From: Deltaproteobacteria bacterium
GTDB lineage: Bacteria; Desulfobacterota; Desulfobulbia; Desulfobulbales; VMSU01
Direction: 5' to 3'
Assembly (NCBI GenBank): GCA_021789795.1
Contig: JAJYJA010000002.1
Coordinates: 1-36,954, forward strand
Length of the DNA stretch: 36,954 nucleotides
The position numbers and the translations under genes are program-made. Below are positions 1-8,362 of this stretch, piece after piece; the first letter of the stretch is position 1; each line of letters begins with the position of its first letter. Below the pieces are notes generated by a model, which saw only the letters and a list, made by a program, of their open reading frames with translations, searched no databases and had not been told where the DNA came from.

Positions 1-24
1 TTGCTATTCAGTTGTCAAAGATCG
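1..24 (-). promoter_or_regulatory. boxA-like rRNA leader motif (rRNA operon presumably continues off the left edge on the minus strand)
   Basis: Reverse complement reads CGATCTTTGACAACTGAATAGCAA, resembling the E. coli rRNA leader TGCTCTTTAACAATTTATCAG; two consensus-like promoters lie upstream on the same strand. Confidence 0.6.
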
Positions 25-70
25 ACTGCCCTTACTGCTCCCCCTGGCTCTTTCGCCCGGGCATCCCGTC

Positions 71-99
71 TATTTATCGCATTACATCTGCCGTGTCAA
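71..99 (-). promoter_or_regulatory. Sigma70 promoter P2 for the putative rRNA leader
   Basis: Minus strand TTGACA-N17-TAAATA. Confidence 0.55.
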
Positions 100-163
100 G
101 AGGATTTTTTACCGCCTCTCTTCGCCCCGCCCATCAGGGAACGAGGGTGACGGGAAGGCGCCC

Positions 164-192
164 AACTTAGCCTAAGCCTCCTCCCTTGTCAA
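164..192 (-). promoter_or_regulatory. Sigma70 promoter P1 for the putative rRNA leader
   Basis: Minus strand TTGACA-N17-TAAGTT. Confidence 0.55.
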
Positions 193-319
193 CCCACTTT
201 ATTTTGAAGGCGTTGAAATACGCAGACCGAGTTGCGGGAGGGTGAGGAGCGAGAGATTTTTCTGTTTTTCTCATTTCTTCCACACTTCTTCCCCAATCGG
301 TTATTATACTGCCAACCAA

Positions 320-469
320 GATGGCGTCGCAAAAAGACCGATCTACTGCGGCGCGTGGCGGTTTGGCTCGTTCGGCATACCATCTGTATGGCCTTACTCG
401 CCAAACACACCCCGCGCCTTGTATATCGGCCCTTTTGCTTAGCCATCGGCTACCTTTTTGCGAGATCAT
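320..469 (+). repeat. 150-bp palindromic MITE-like element, copy 1
   Basis: About 97% identical to the reverse complement of 13408-13557; imperfect terminal inverted repeats GATGGCGTCGCAAAAAG / CTTTTTGCGAGATCATC; flanking direct repeat CAACCAAG (313-320 and 470-477). Confidence 0.85.
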
Positions 470-534
470 CAACCAAGAGCAAAGGAAAAACAGCGCCGCT
501 CAAGGCCGGCGTCCATAAACCGGAGGACAAAACC

Positions 535-885
535 ATGCGCAAGCCACTAGCCACCCTCACCCTGGTCACCCTGCTCGGTCTGGGCCTTAGCAGCCCGGCG
601 CTAGCCCACTGGCGCGGACGGGGGAATTTCGACATCATCCTCGGGCCGCCGGTCGGCTGGTCGTATTACCCGCCACCCCCGCCCCGCTACTACGACTATT
701 ATCCGCCGCCGGTGGTGATGATGGCCCCGCCTCCCCAGCAAGTATATATCGAACAGGCCCCCAAGCCAGCGGCCCCGCCTCAGAGCTACTGGTACTACTG
801 CACCAACCCCCAGGGCTACTACCCCACGATCAAGGAGTGCCCGGGCGGCTGGCTCAAGGTAGTGCCCCAGCCCACCGCGCCCTAA
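535..885 (+). CDS. Small exported proline/tyrosine-rich protein
   Basis: SD GGAGGA then ATG at 535; Sec signal peptide MRKPLATLTLVTLLGLGLSSPALA; PPPPPRYYDYYPPP and YWYYCTNPQGYYPTIKECPGGW. Confidence 0.75.
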   Translation: MRKPLATLTLVTLLGLGLSSPALAHWRGRGNFDIILGPPVGWSYYPPPPPRYYDYYPPPVVMMAPPPQQVYIEQAPKPAAPPQSYWYYCTNPQGYYPTIKECPGGWLKVVPQPTAP

Positions 886-909
886 CCAACCACCACGGAG
901 GAACCAGCT

Positions 910-1473
910 ATGAAGATCACCCCCAAGTCGTGGCGCTTCCTGCCCCTGCTGCTGGCAATCGGCGGCTGCGCCACCATGCCCACCGGCCCCTCGGTGATGG
1001 CCCTTCCCGGTTCCGGCAAGAGCTTTGGCCAGTTTCGTAGCGACGACGCCATGTGCCGGCAATACGCCCAGGAACAGTTGGGTATCACCCCCCAGCAGAG
1101 CGCCGGCCGTAGCGCCGTGGCCAGTGCCGCCACCGGCACCGCCCTAGGGGCCGCCGCCGGGGCACTGATGGGCGGCGACCGCGGGGCGGCGGTGGGGGCC
1201 GGCGCCGGTCTGCTCATGGGCGGCCTCACCGGCAGCGAGGCGTCCCAGGAGTCGGCCTACAACGCCCAGCATCGCTACAACAACTATTACATCCAGTGCA
1301 TGTATGCCAACGGGCACCTGGTGCCCATGCCCAGCCACATGCTGATGAAAACCATAGAGCCGGAGGTGGCGGCCCCCGTTGCCCCTGCACCTACAGCCCC
1401 GACCCCACCCCCAGGGGCCGCCATACCTCCCCCTCCGCCTGGTCAGCCGCCCCAGCCCCCGCCCGGCTCCTGA
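910..1473 (+). CDS. Glycine-zipper-containing lipoprotein with proline-rich tail
   Basis: SD GGAGGAACCAGCT ATG; lipobox-like IGGC; ALGAAAGALMGGDRGAAVGAGAGLLMGGLTG. Confidence 0.8.
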   Translation: MKITPKSWRFLPLLLAIGGCATMPTGPSVMALPGSGKSFGQFRSDDAMCRQYAQEQLGITPQQSAGRSAVASAATGTALGAAAGALMGGDRGAAVGAGAGLLMGGLTGSEASQESAYNAQHRYNNYYIQCMYANGHLVPMPSHMLMKTIEPEVAAPVAPAPTAPTPPPGAAIPPPPPGQPPQPPPGS

Positions 1474-1593
1474 CCGGCTCCCGCCGCCTCGCCCTTCCCT
1501 CCCAAACCTGCCGGGGCGGCCATAATCAACCTGCGCGGCACGCCGCGCATCTCCTGGAGCGGGCAGGGGAAAGATTTGCTCCCGCCCCGGAGG

Positions 1594-1634
1594 GCCTCTG
1601 TCCGGCCACCCCGCGTTCTGAGCCGGACAGAGGC
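1594..1634 (+). terminator. Strong hairpin, probable terminator after the glycine-zipper gene
   Basis: Perfect 13-bp stem GCCTCTGTCCGGC/GCCGGACAGAGGC followed by ATTTTG; U-tract is weak. Confidence 0.6.
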
Positions 1635-1692
1635 ATTTTGCGATTACCGGGCCACGCAAGGCCCTCTCAACCAACCCTATGGAGGAACCACC

Positions 1693-2274
1693 ATGAACAA
1701 GAAACTCAAGCTCTTAGCCGCGCTCATCACCATCTCCGCCGCCGGCCTCCTGTCCCAACCGGCGGCAAGCCTGGCCGCCGACTCCGCCCCCCCTCCGCCA
1801 CCGCCCATGGCGGGCGCAGGGCCAGGAATGGGGCAAGGAATGGGCCCAGGCATGGGGCCGGGAATGATGGGCGGCCCCGGCATGGGCAGAAAGGGGCCGG
1901 GAATGGAGGGACGCTTCGGCAAGGCCCTGGGTCTCTCCGCCGATCAGAAGGCCAAGATCAAGGCCATCCGCGAGGCGGGCTGGAAGACCTGCGAGCCGCT
2001 CCGCAAGAGCCTGTTTGAAACCCAGAAAAAGATCGAGGCCGCCATCAAGGCCACCCCCTTTGATGAAAACGCGGTCCGTTCCCTGGCCCAAAGCGAGTCC
2101 GACACCCGGGTCAACCTGGAGGTGACCCGGGCCCAGACCAGAAGCCAGATCTACGCCATCCTCACCCCCGAACAGCAGCGCAAGCTGGACCAACTCATGG
2201 CCGAGCGCCGCGGGCCGGGGATGCCGCACTGCCGCTGTCGGAAAAATCCGCCGGCGTCGAGGCAGGGTTCTTGA
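1693..2274 (+). CDS. Spy/CpxP-like periplasmic protein (LTxxQ-type) with Met/Gly-rich segment
   Basis: SD GGAGGAACCACC ATG; signal peptide; GMGQGMGPGMGPGMMGGPGMG; helical region ending ILTPEQQRKLDQLMAE. Confidence 0.75.
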   Translation: MNKKLKLLAALITISAAGLLSQPAASLAADSAPPPPPPMAGAGPGMGQGMGPGMGPGMMGGPGMGRKGPGMEGRFGKALGLSADQKAKIKAIREAGWKTCEPLRKSLFETQKKIEAAIKATPFDENAVRSLAQSESDTRVNLEVTRAQTRSQIYAILTPEQQRKLDQLMAERRGPGMPHCRCRKNPPASRQGS

Positions 2275-2319
2275 CAAGCCTCCGTCCGTCGGAATACGCT
2301 AAACAGCCATCTCCACCCT

Positions 2320-2369
2320 CCGGCCCTGGCCCGGAAAGCACCTCCTTCCCGCCAGGGCCGGTTTTTTTT
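2320..2369 (+). terminator. Rho-independent terminator
   Basis: 11-bp perfect stem CCGGCCCTGGC/GCCAGGGCCGG followed by T8. Confidence 0.85.
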
Positions 2370-2401
2370 ACCCGATCCCGCACCCCCGACCAAGGATCCG
2401 C

Positions 2402-3745
2402 ATGAAGCCCATTATCCGCAATCTTCTCCTGGCCCTGGCCATCATCCTGGCCGTCTGGCTCGTCTGGCACCTGCGGCAACCACCGGCTAACCTTACCAGC
2501 TTCCGCACCGACAAGATCAGCCGAGGCGACCTCCTGGTCTCGATCAGCGCCACCGGCACCGTCGAGCCGGAGGACGTGATCGACGTGGGTGCCCAGGTGG
2601 CGGGCCAGATCGTCGGCTTCGGCAAGGACGCCCAGGACAAACCCATCGACTACGGCTCCAACGTCACCGAGGGCACGGTGCTGGCCCGGATCGACGACTC
2701 GGTCTATCGCGCCCAGGCCGACCAGGCCCAGGCCCAGTACGAGGCGGCCCTGGCCAACTTAAAGCGCTCCCAGGCCGACATCGGCCAGGCCCAGGCCAAA
2801 CTCCAGCAGGCCCAAGCCGACTGGCAGCGGGCCCAGAAACTCGGCCACTCCAAGGCCCTTTCCCGGGCCGCCTACGACAGCTACCGGGCCGCCTTCGAGA
2901 CCGCCAAGTCGGCCCTGGCGGTCTCGAAGGCCACCATCGCCCAGAGCAAGGCCCAGGCCGACCAGGCCCAGGCCAGCCTCAAGGCGGCGCGGCGCAACCT
3001 CGACTACTGCACCATCAAGAGCCCGGTGAACGGGGTGATCATCGACCGCCGGGTCAACATCGGCCAGACCGTGGTCGCCAGCCTCAACGCCCCCAGTCTC
3101 TTCCTGCTCGCCAACGACTTACGGAAGATGCAGGTCTGGGTGGCGGTCAACGAGGCCGACATCGGCAAGATCCACCAAGGCATTCCGGTGTCGTTCACGG
3201 TGGACGCCTTCCCCAACCAGACCTTCACCGGCGAGGTGCATAAGGTACGACTCAACGCCTCCATGACCCAGAACGTGGTCACCTACACGGTGGAGATCAG
3301 CACCGACAACAGCAGCGGACGATTGCTCCCCTACCTGACCGCCAACGTGCGCTTCGAGTTGGACCGCCGCCAAGGGGTGCTCATGGCCCCCAACGCCGCC
3401 CTGCGCTGGAAACCGTCCCCCGAGGAGATCGACCCCGCCTTCGGCAAGCCCCAGAAAGACCAACGGCCAACCGGCCCCCACAAGAACGAATCGCCCGCTA
3501 CGGCCACCGCCAATGGCTCCCGAAAAACGGGGACGATTTGGCTGCTCGGGCCTAACAACCTGGCCCGGCCCCTCAAGGTGGCGGTTGGCCAGACCGACGG
3601 GGTAATGACCGAGGTGAGCGGCGAGGGGGTTGAGGAGGGCCAGGAGATCATAACCGGGGTGGAGGCCCAGCGCCAGGGCAAGGAGACGGCCAGCAACCCC
3701 TTCACCCCCAAGCTCAAGTTCGGGAAAAAACCCGACAAGCCGTAA
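2402..3745 (+). CDS. macA: MacA-like efflux periplasmic adaptor subunit
   Basis: N-terminal anchor, lipoyl/barrel-sandwich and long alpha-hairpin, SPVNGVIIDRRVNIGQTVVAS; followed by macB-type ABC genes. Confidence 0.85.
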   Translation: MKPIIRNLLLALAIILAVWLVWHLRQPPANLTSFRTDKISRGDLLVSISATGTVEPEDVIDVGAQVAGQIVGFGKDAQDKPIDYGSNVTEGTVLARIDDSVYRAQADQAQAQYEAALANLKRSQADIGQAQAKLQQAQADWQRAQKLGHSKALSRAAYDSYRAAFETAKSALAVSKATIAQSKAQADQAQASLKAARRNLDYCTIKSPVNGVIIDRRVNIGQTVVASLNAPSLFLLANDLRKMQVWVAVNEADIGKIHQGIPVSFTVDAFPNQTFTGEVHKVRLNASMTQNVVTYTVEISTDNSSGRLLPYLTANVRFELDRRQGVLMAPNAALRWKPSPEEIDPAFGKPQKDQRPTGPHKNESPATATANGSRKTGTIWLLGPNNLARPLKVAVGQTDGVMTEVSGEGVEEGQEIITGVEAQRQGKETASNPFTPKLKFGKKPDKP

Positions 3746-3750
3746 CCGCC

Positions 3751-4473
3751 ATGCCACTGATCGAGCTTAACCGCATCAACAAGACCTATCACCTGGGTGA
3801 CTTCGAGGTGCAGGTGCTAAAGGACATCACCATGTCGGTCGGCGAGGGGGAACTGGTGGCCCTGATGGGGGCCTCGGGCTCCGGCAAGAGCACCCTGATG
3901 AACATCCTGGGCTGCCTGGATCGCCCCACCAGCGGCGAGTACTGGCTGGACGGCGAGGAGGTCTCCCGGCTGTCCCTGGATCAGCGCGCCCTGCTGCGCA
4001 ACGGCAAGATCGGCTTCGTCTTTCAGAACTTCAACCTCCTGCCCCGCACCTCGGCCCTGGACAACGTCGCCATGCCGCTCTCCTACGCCCAGGACAACCC
4101 CTCCGAGCGGGAGGCCCGGGTCCGGGCCAAGGAGATGCTGGAAAGGGTGGGACTGGGCGAACGTATCGACCACGAGCCCTCCAAGCTCTCCGGCGGTCAG
4201 CAGCAGCGGGTGGCCATCGCCCGGGCGCTCATCAACCGGCCCCGGATCCTGTTCGCCGACGAGCCGACCGGCAACCTCGACTCCCGCACCAGCGTCGAGG
4301 TGCTCCACATGTTTCAGCGCTTAAACCAGGAGGACGGGGTCACCATCATCCTGGTGACCCACGACCCCAACGTGGCCCACTACGCCCAGCGGGTGATCCA
4401 CATCCACGACGGTCAGATCGCCGCCGGCATCTATGACGCCCAGGCCCCGAAGGGGGAGGAGGGCCAGGCATGA
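3751..4473 (+). CDS. MacB/LolD-type ABC transporter ATP-binding protein
   Basis: Walker [10 protein letters not shown], signature [15 protein letters not shown], Walker [13 protein letters not shown]. Confidence 0.93.
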   Translation: MPLIELNRINKTYHLGDFEVQVLKDITMSVGEGELVALMGASGSGKSTLMNILGCLDRPTSGEYWLDGEEVSRLSLDQRALLRNGKIGFVFQNFNLLPRTSALDNVAMPLSYAQDNPSEREARVRAKEMLERVGLGERIDHEPSKLSGGQQQRVAIARALINRPRILFADEPTGNLDSRTSVEVLHMFQRLNQEDGVTIILVTHDPNVAHYAQRVIHIHDGQIAAGIYDAQAPKGEEGQA

Positions 4474-5837
4474 GACTATACCGCACCCTGCGCCTGGCCC
4501 TGCGGGCCCTGACCCGCAACCCCCTGCGGGCCCTGCTCACCACCCTGGGCATCGTCATCGGGGTGGGGGCGGTGATCGCCATGATGGAGATCGGCGCCGG
4601 CTCCTCCACCGCCATCAAGAAGACCATCGCCAGCATGGGGGCCAACGTCATCCTTATCCTGCCCGGCACCGCAGCCAGCGGCGGGGTAAGTTTCGGGATG
4701 GGCAGCGTCAACACCCTATCCCCGGACGACTGCACCGCCATCGCCCGCGAGTGTCCCTCGGTCAGGAGCGCCGCCCCCATCGTCCGGGCCCGGGCCCAGC
4801 TCGTGTACGGCAGCCGCAACTGGGTGCCGAACCTGATGGACGGCACCACCCCCGCCTTCCTTAACATCCGCGACCTAGACAACCTGACCGAGGGCGAGCC
4901 CTTCACCGAGCGCGACATCCTCAACGGCAACCGGGTCTGTCTCTTGGGGCCGACCATCGTCCGGGAGCTGTTTCAAGGCGAATCGCCGATCGGCAAGGAG
5001 ATTAGGGTAAAGAACGTCAGCTTCCGGGTGGTGGGGGTGCTGCCCGCCAAGGGGGCCAACATGATGGGCATGGATCAGGACGACATCCTGCTCGCCCCCT
5101 GGACCACCATCAAATACCGGGTCACCGGCTCCACCCTTTCCAACTCCAACCAGAGCGCGGCCAGCACCAGCAGCACGGTCAACAGCCTAAGCAACCTCTA
5201 CCCCGGCACCTCAAGCGACCTCTACCCGGCCACCTCGGACGTGCAGGCCGCCGACAACCCCATGCCGGTGCGCTTCGCCACCGTGGACCAGATCCTGGCC
5301 TCGGCCATCAGCACCGAGGAGATCCAAAACGCCATCCGCCAGATCACCGCCCTCCTGCACGAACGCCACCACATCCGGGAGGGAGAGCCCGACGACTTCA
5401 ACATCCGGGACATGACCGAGATGACCAAGACCCTGACCTCCACCACCACCCTGATGGGCAACCTGCTCCTGTGCGTGGCCATGATCTCGCTGGTGGTGGG
5501 CGGGGTGGGGATCATGAACATCATGCTGGTGTCGGTGACCGAGCGCACCCGGGAAATCGGGCTGCGGATGGCGGTAGGCGCCCGGCCCAGCGACATCCTC
5601 CGCCAGTTCCTGGTGGAGGCGATCGTCCTCTGCTTAAGCGGCGGGGCCCTGGGCATCCTGCTGGGGCACGGGGGATCGACGCTGGTCGCCATCCTTCTCC
5701 ACTGGCCGGTGCAGACCTCGCCCGCCGCCATCGTCGCCGCCGTGGCGGTCTCCGTCACCCTGGGACTGGCCTTCGGCTTCTATCCAGCCTGGAAGGCCTC
5801 TCGCCTAGACCCCATCGAGGCCCTGCGCTATGAATGA
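4470..5837 (+). CDS. MacB-type ABC transporter permease
   Basis: ATGA overlap with upstream gene; FtsX-like C-terminus GGVGIMNIMLVSVTERTREIGLRMAVGARPSDILRQFLVEA. Confidence 0.92.
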   Translation: MRLYRTLRLALRALTRNPLRALLTTLGIVIGVGAVIAMMEIGAGSSTAIKKTIASMGANVILILPGTAASGGVSFGMGSVNTLSPDDCTAIARECPSVRSAAPIVRARAQLVYGSRNWVPNLMDGTTPAFLNIRDLDNLTEGEPFTERDILNGNRVCLLGPTIVRELFQGESPIGKEIRVKNVSFRVVGVLPAKGANMMGMDQDDILLAPWTTIKYRVTGSTLSNSNQSAASTSSTVNSLSNLYPGTSSDLYPATSDVQAADNPMPVRFATVDQILASAISTEEIQNAIRQITALLHERHHIREGEPDDFNIRDMTEMTKTLTSTTTLMGNLLLCVAMISLVVGGVGIMNIMLVSVTERTREIGLRMAVGARPSDILRQFLVEAIVLCLSGGALGILLGHGGSTLVAILLHWPVQTSPAAIVAAVAVSVTLGLAFGFYPAWKASRLDPIEALRYE

Positions 5838-5951
5838 TGACGTCGCAACAAACCCGATCTGCCACGTCCCCGTCCAACACCGGCAACGCACCCCGCGCCT
5901 GGCATGTCGGCCCTTTTGTTTAGCCCCTCAGCTACCTTTTGGCGAGATCAT
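5836..5951 (+). repeat. MITE-like element, copy 3 (diverged, 116 bp, internal deletion)
   Basis: Ends GATGACGTCGCAACAA / GGCGAGATCAT and interior CCCCGCGCC..TCGGCCCTTTTG(T/C)TTAGCC match copies 1 and 2; flanked by CTATGAAT / CAATGAAT (7/8). Confidence 0.75.
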
Positions 5952-5953
5952 CA

Positions 5954-7402
5954 ATGAATAGACATCGCATCCCCACCCGCCGCCCTCTCGCCCTGCTGCT
6001 AGGCGCAAGCCTCCTGGCTGGCTGCGCCGTCGGCCCCGACTACCAGCCTCCCCAGGCCGAGGTGCCGGCCCAGTGGTCGAATCAGGAACAAAAGGCCCCC
6101 GCCACCGGGGAGACGGCCAGGGTGAGCGACCAGGAGCTTGGCCGCTGGTGGGAGACCTTCCGCGACTCGACCCTGACCGCGCTTGAGAAACGGGCCTTAA
6201 AGTCAAACCTCGACCTCAAGCTGGCCGCGGCCCGCATCGAACAGGCCCGGGCGTTACGGCTTATGGCCGGGGCCAACCTGGGGCCAGGCCTGGAGGCCAC
6301 CTCCCAGTTCCGCCAGAGCCGCTCCCTGGCTAGTCCGCTTGTCACCAACGGCGGGGCGGCAACGATCGGCAACCAGTTCCAGGCCGGTTTCGATGCCAGT
6401 TGGGAGCTCGACCTCTTCGGCGGCGGACGCCGGGGGGTGGAGGCGGCGGACGCCGATCTCCTGGCCGCCGCCCAGGCGAGTCTAAGCGCCCAGGTCAGCC
6501 TGACCGCCGAGGTGGCCCGCGACTATCTTGAGCTGCGGGCCCTGCAACAGGGCATCATCACCACCAAGGGTGAGATGGCGGCCGAGGAGCAGACGGTAGA
6601 GTTGACCCGCCAGTTGTTCAAGGCCGGGTTCAACAGCCGCCTGGACGTAGAGACCGCCGAGGCCCAGTTAGCTAACCGCCGGGCCCTGCTGCCGCCCTTG
6701 CAGGCGGCGGCCCAGCAGGCCATGCACGGGCTGGCCATCCTGCTAGGCCAGGCGCCGGAGGCCCTGACCGCCGAATTGTCCCCCACCGCCGCCCTGCCCG
6801 AGCCGCCGGCGACCCCGCCCGCCGGGCTGCCCTCCGACCTCCTGCGCCGGCGGCCCGACATCCGCCAGGCCGAGGCCAACATCCACGCCGCCACCGCCCG
6901 GATCGGGGTCGCCGAGGCCGATCTCTTCCCCAAGCTCAACCTCACCGGCGCCATCAGCCTCCAGGGCGACGCCATCAACTCCTGGTTCAACTGGACCAAC
7001 CGCCTCTGGTCGCTGGGGCCGTCGGCCAGCTGGCAGCTCTTCGACAGCGGCAGGATCAGGGCCAACGTCATGCAGCAGCAGAGCATAAAGGATCAAAGCC
7101 TGATCGCCTACCGGCAGACGGTGCTCTCCGCCCTGCAGGAGGTGGAGGACGCCCTGGTCGCGGTCAACCGGGAACGCGAGCACCAACAGGCGCTGCGGCA
7201 GGCCAGGGAGGCGGATCAAAGGGCCCTGAACCTGGCCCGGGACCTTTACACCGCCGGCCAGACAGATTTCACAAGCGTCCTCCTGGCGGAGCAGACCCTC
7301 TACACCGCCGACGACGCCCTAACCCAAAGCAGCAAGGCCCTGGCCACCAACCTGGTCGCCCTCTACAAGGCCCTGGGCGGCGGCTGGCAGACAAGCGGCT
7401 GA
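5954..7402 (+). CDS. NodT/TolC-family outer-membrane efflux lipoprotein
   Basis: Lipobox LLAGC, VGPDYQPPQ; paired OEP repeats; DLLRRRPDIRQAEANIHAATARIGVAEADLFP. Confidence 0.92.
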   Translation: MNRHRIPTRRPLALLLGASLLAGCAVGPDYQPPQAEVPAQWSNQEQKAPATGETARVSDQELGRWWETFRDSTLTALEKRALKSNLDLKLAAARIEQARALRLMAGANLGPGLEATSQFRQSRSLASPLVTNGGAATIGNQFQAGFDASWELDLFGGGRRGVEAADADLLAAAQASLSAQVSLTAEVARDYLELRALQQGIITTKGEMAAEEQTVELTRQLFKAGFNSRLDVETAEAQLANRRALLPPLQAAAQQAMHGLAILLGQAPEALTAELSPTAALPEPPATPPAGLPSDLLRRRPDIRQAEANIHAATARIGVAEADLFPKLNLTGAISLQGDAINSWFNWTNRLWSLGPSASWQLFDSGRIRANVMQQQSIKDQSLIAYRQTVLSALQEVEDALVAVNREREHQQALRQAREADQRALNLARDLYTAGQTDFTSVLLAEQTLYTADDALTQSSKALATNLVALYKALGGGWQTSG

Positions 7403-7553
7403 CCTGGCACTAATTTGGTTGACATCTCGGCACCTCGCATGTAGTAAAAAGGTATCCTCTTGAAAAATGAGGGTGTTACCGGGCCGGTGCCCGCCCGAGC
7501 GCCGCCCCGGAAGCCCGCCCCTGGATGCCAACCATCGCCACAGTGCGCCGACC

Positions 7554-8234
7554 ATGACCAACGAATTGCCCCTCCCGGAAGACCCTGTCAACCGCCGGGA
7601 TAATTTCCGGATCGACAACGTTCTGCCCATCTCCATCCGCAAGCTCGCCGGCCAACCCCGGCCCACGGCCCATCTCATCCCCATCGCCGTCGGCGGCAGC
7701 GGTTCCCTCACCCCGGACGGCTCGTTCATCTCCGCCTTTAATGAACCTAACCCCACCCTGTCTCTGACCTTAATCGAGACGCGGGCCAAGCTCGATCTGC
7801 TCCTAAACGCCGCCCACCCGGAGGGCGACCGGCGTCCCCGCGACAGCGGCCCGGACCTGCTGACCCTGGGCCAGTTGGTGGCCCAGATCAACCGCCAGGC
7901 CGACCAGCTCTTAAATCTCAACCGCCTGGCCCGCGCCGACGAACGGGTACAGATCGAGGCGGTCAACTTGAGCGCCAGCGGGGTAAAGCTGATGACCGAC
8001 GAGGTGCTGGAGGCCAACGATCCGGTGGAGGTGCGGATCTTCATCAACCTGCGGGAACCCTTCTGGGTGGTGGCGGGGGGCACGGTGGTCCGGGCCCAAC
8101 TCCTGCCCTCCGGTCGACGGGAGGTGGCAATCGACTTCACCGGCATCAGCGAGACGGTGAGCGACGAGCTGTCCCGCTATGCCCTGCTCTGCCAGAAACA
8201 ACAGATTATCGCCCGCCGGGGGGCGCCATCCTGA
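7554..8234 (+). CDS. PilZ-domain protein with a long insertion
   Basis: RxxxR (RRDNFR) and NxSxxG (NLSASG) motifs, C-terminal beta-barrel-like region VEVRIFINL...REVAIDFTGI. Confidence 0.7.
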   Translation: MTNELPLPEDPVNRRDNFRIDNVLPISIRKLAGQPRPTAHLIPIAVGGSGSLTPDGSFISAFNEPNPTLSLTLIETRAKLDLLLNAAHPEGDRRPRDSGPDLLTLGQLVAQINRQADQLLNLNRLARADERVQIEAVNLSASGVKLMTDEVLEANDPVEVRIFINLREPFWVVAGGTVVRAQLLPSGRREVAIDFTGISETVSDELSRYALLCQKQQIIARRGAPS

Positions 8235-8362
8235 CCGCCCCGGACTGGCCCCCGATCACGCCGATGCCCGTGCTCGACTCTCCCCGTCCGCATCCTGACC
8301 GGGCTGCATCCAGCGGTGGCACCGGGGCCACGCAGCCACTCATCTAAGGTAACCAACACGCC

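Noticed and set aside
321-518. ORF MASQKDRSTAARGGLARSAYHLYGLTRQTHPAPC... and the matching ORF at 13398-13712
   Set aside because: Both are translations of the palindromic repeat; no SD, signal or domain. Similarity between them reflects DNA repeat identity, not a protein family.
232-885. 217-aa version of the first exported protein
   Set aside because: The N-terminal half reads through repeat copy 1; the SD and signal peptide support a start at 535.
7405-7420. Possible sigma54 site TGGCAC-N4-TTGGT before the PilZ/mot genes
   Set aside because: The -12 GC is replaced by GT; too weak to call without a motif scan or start-site data.
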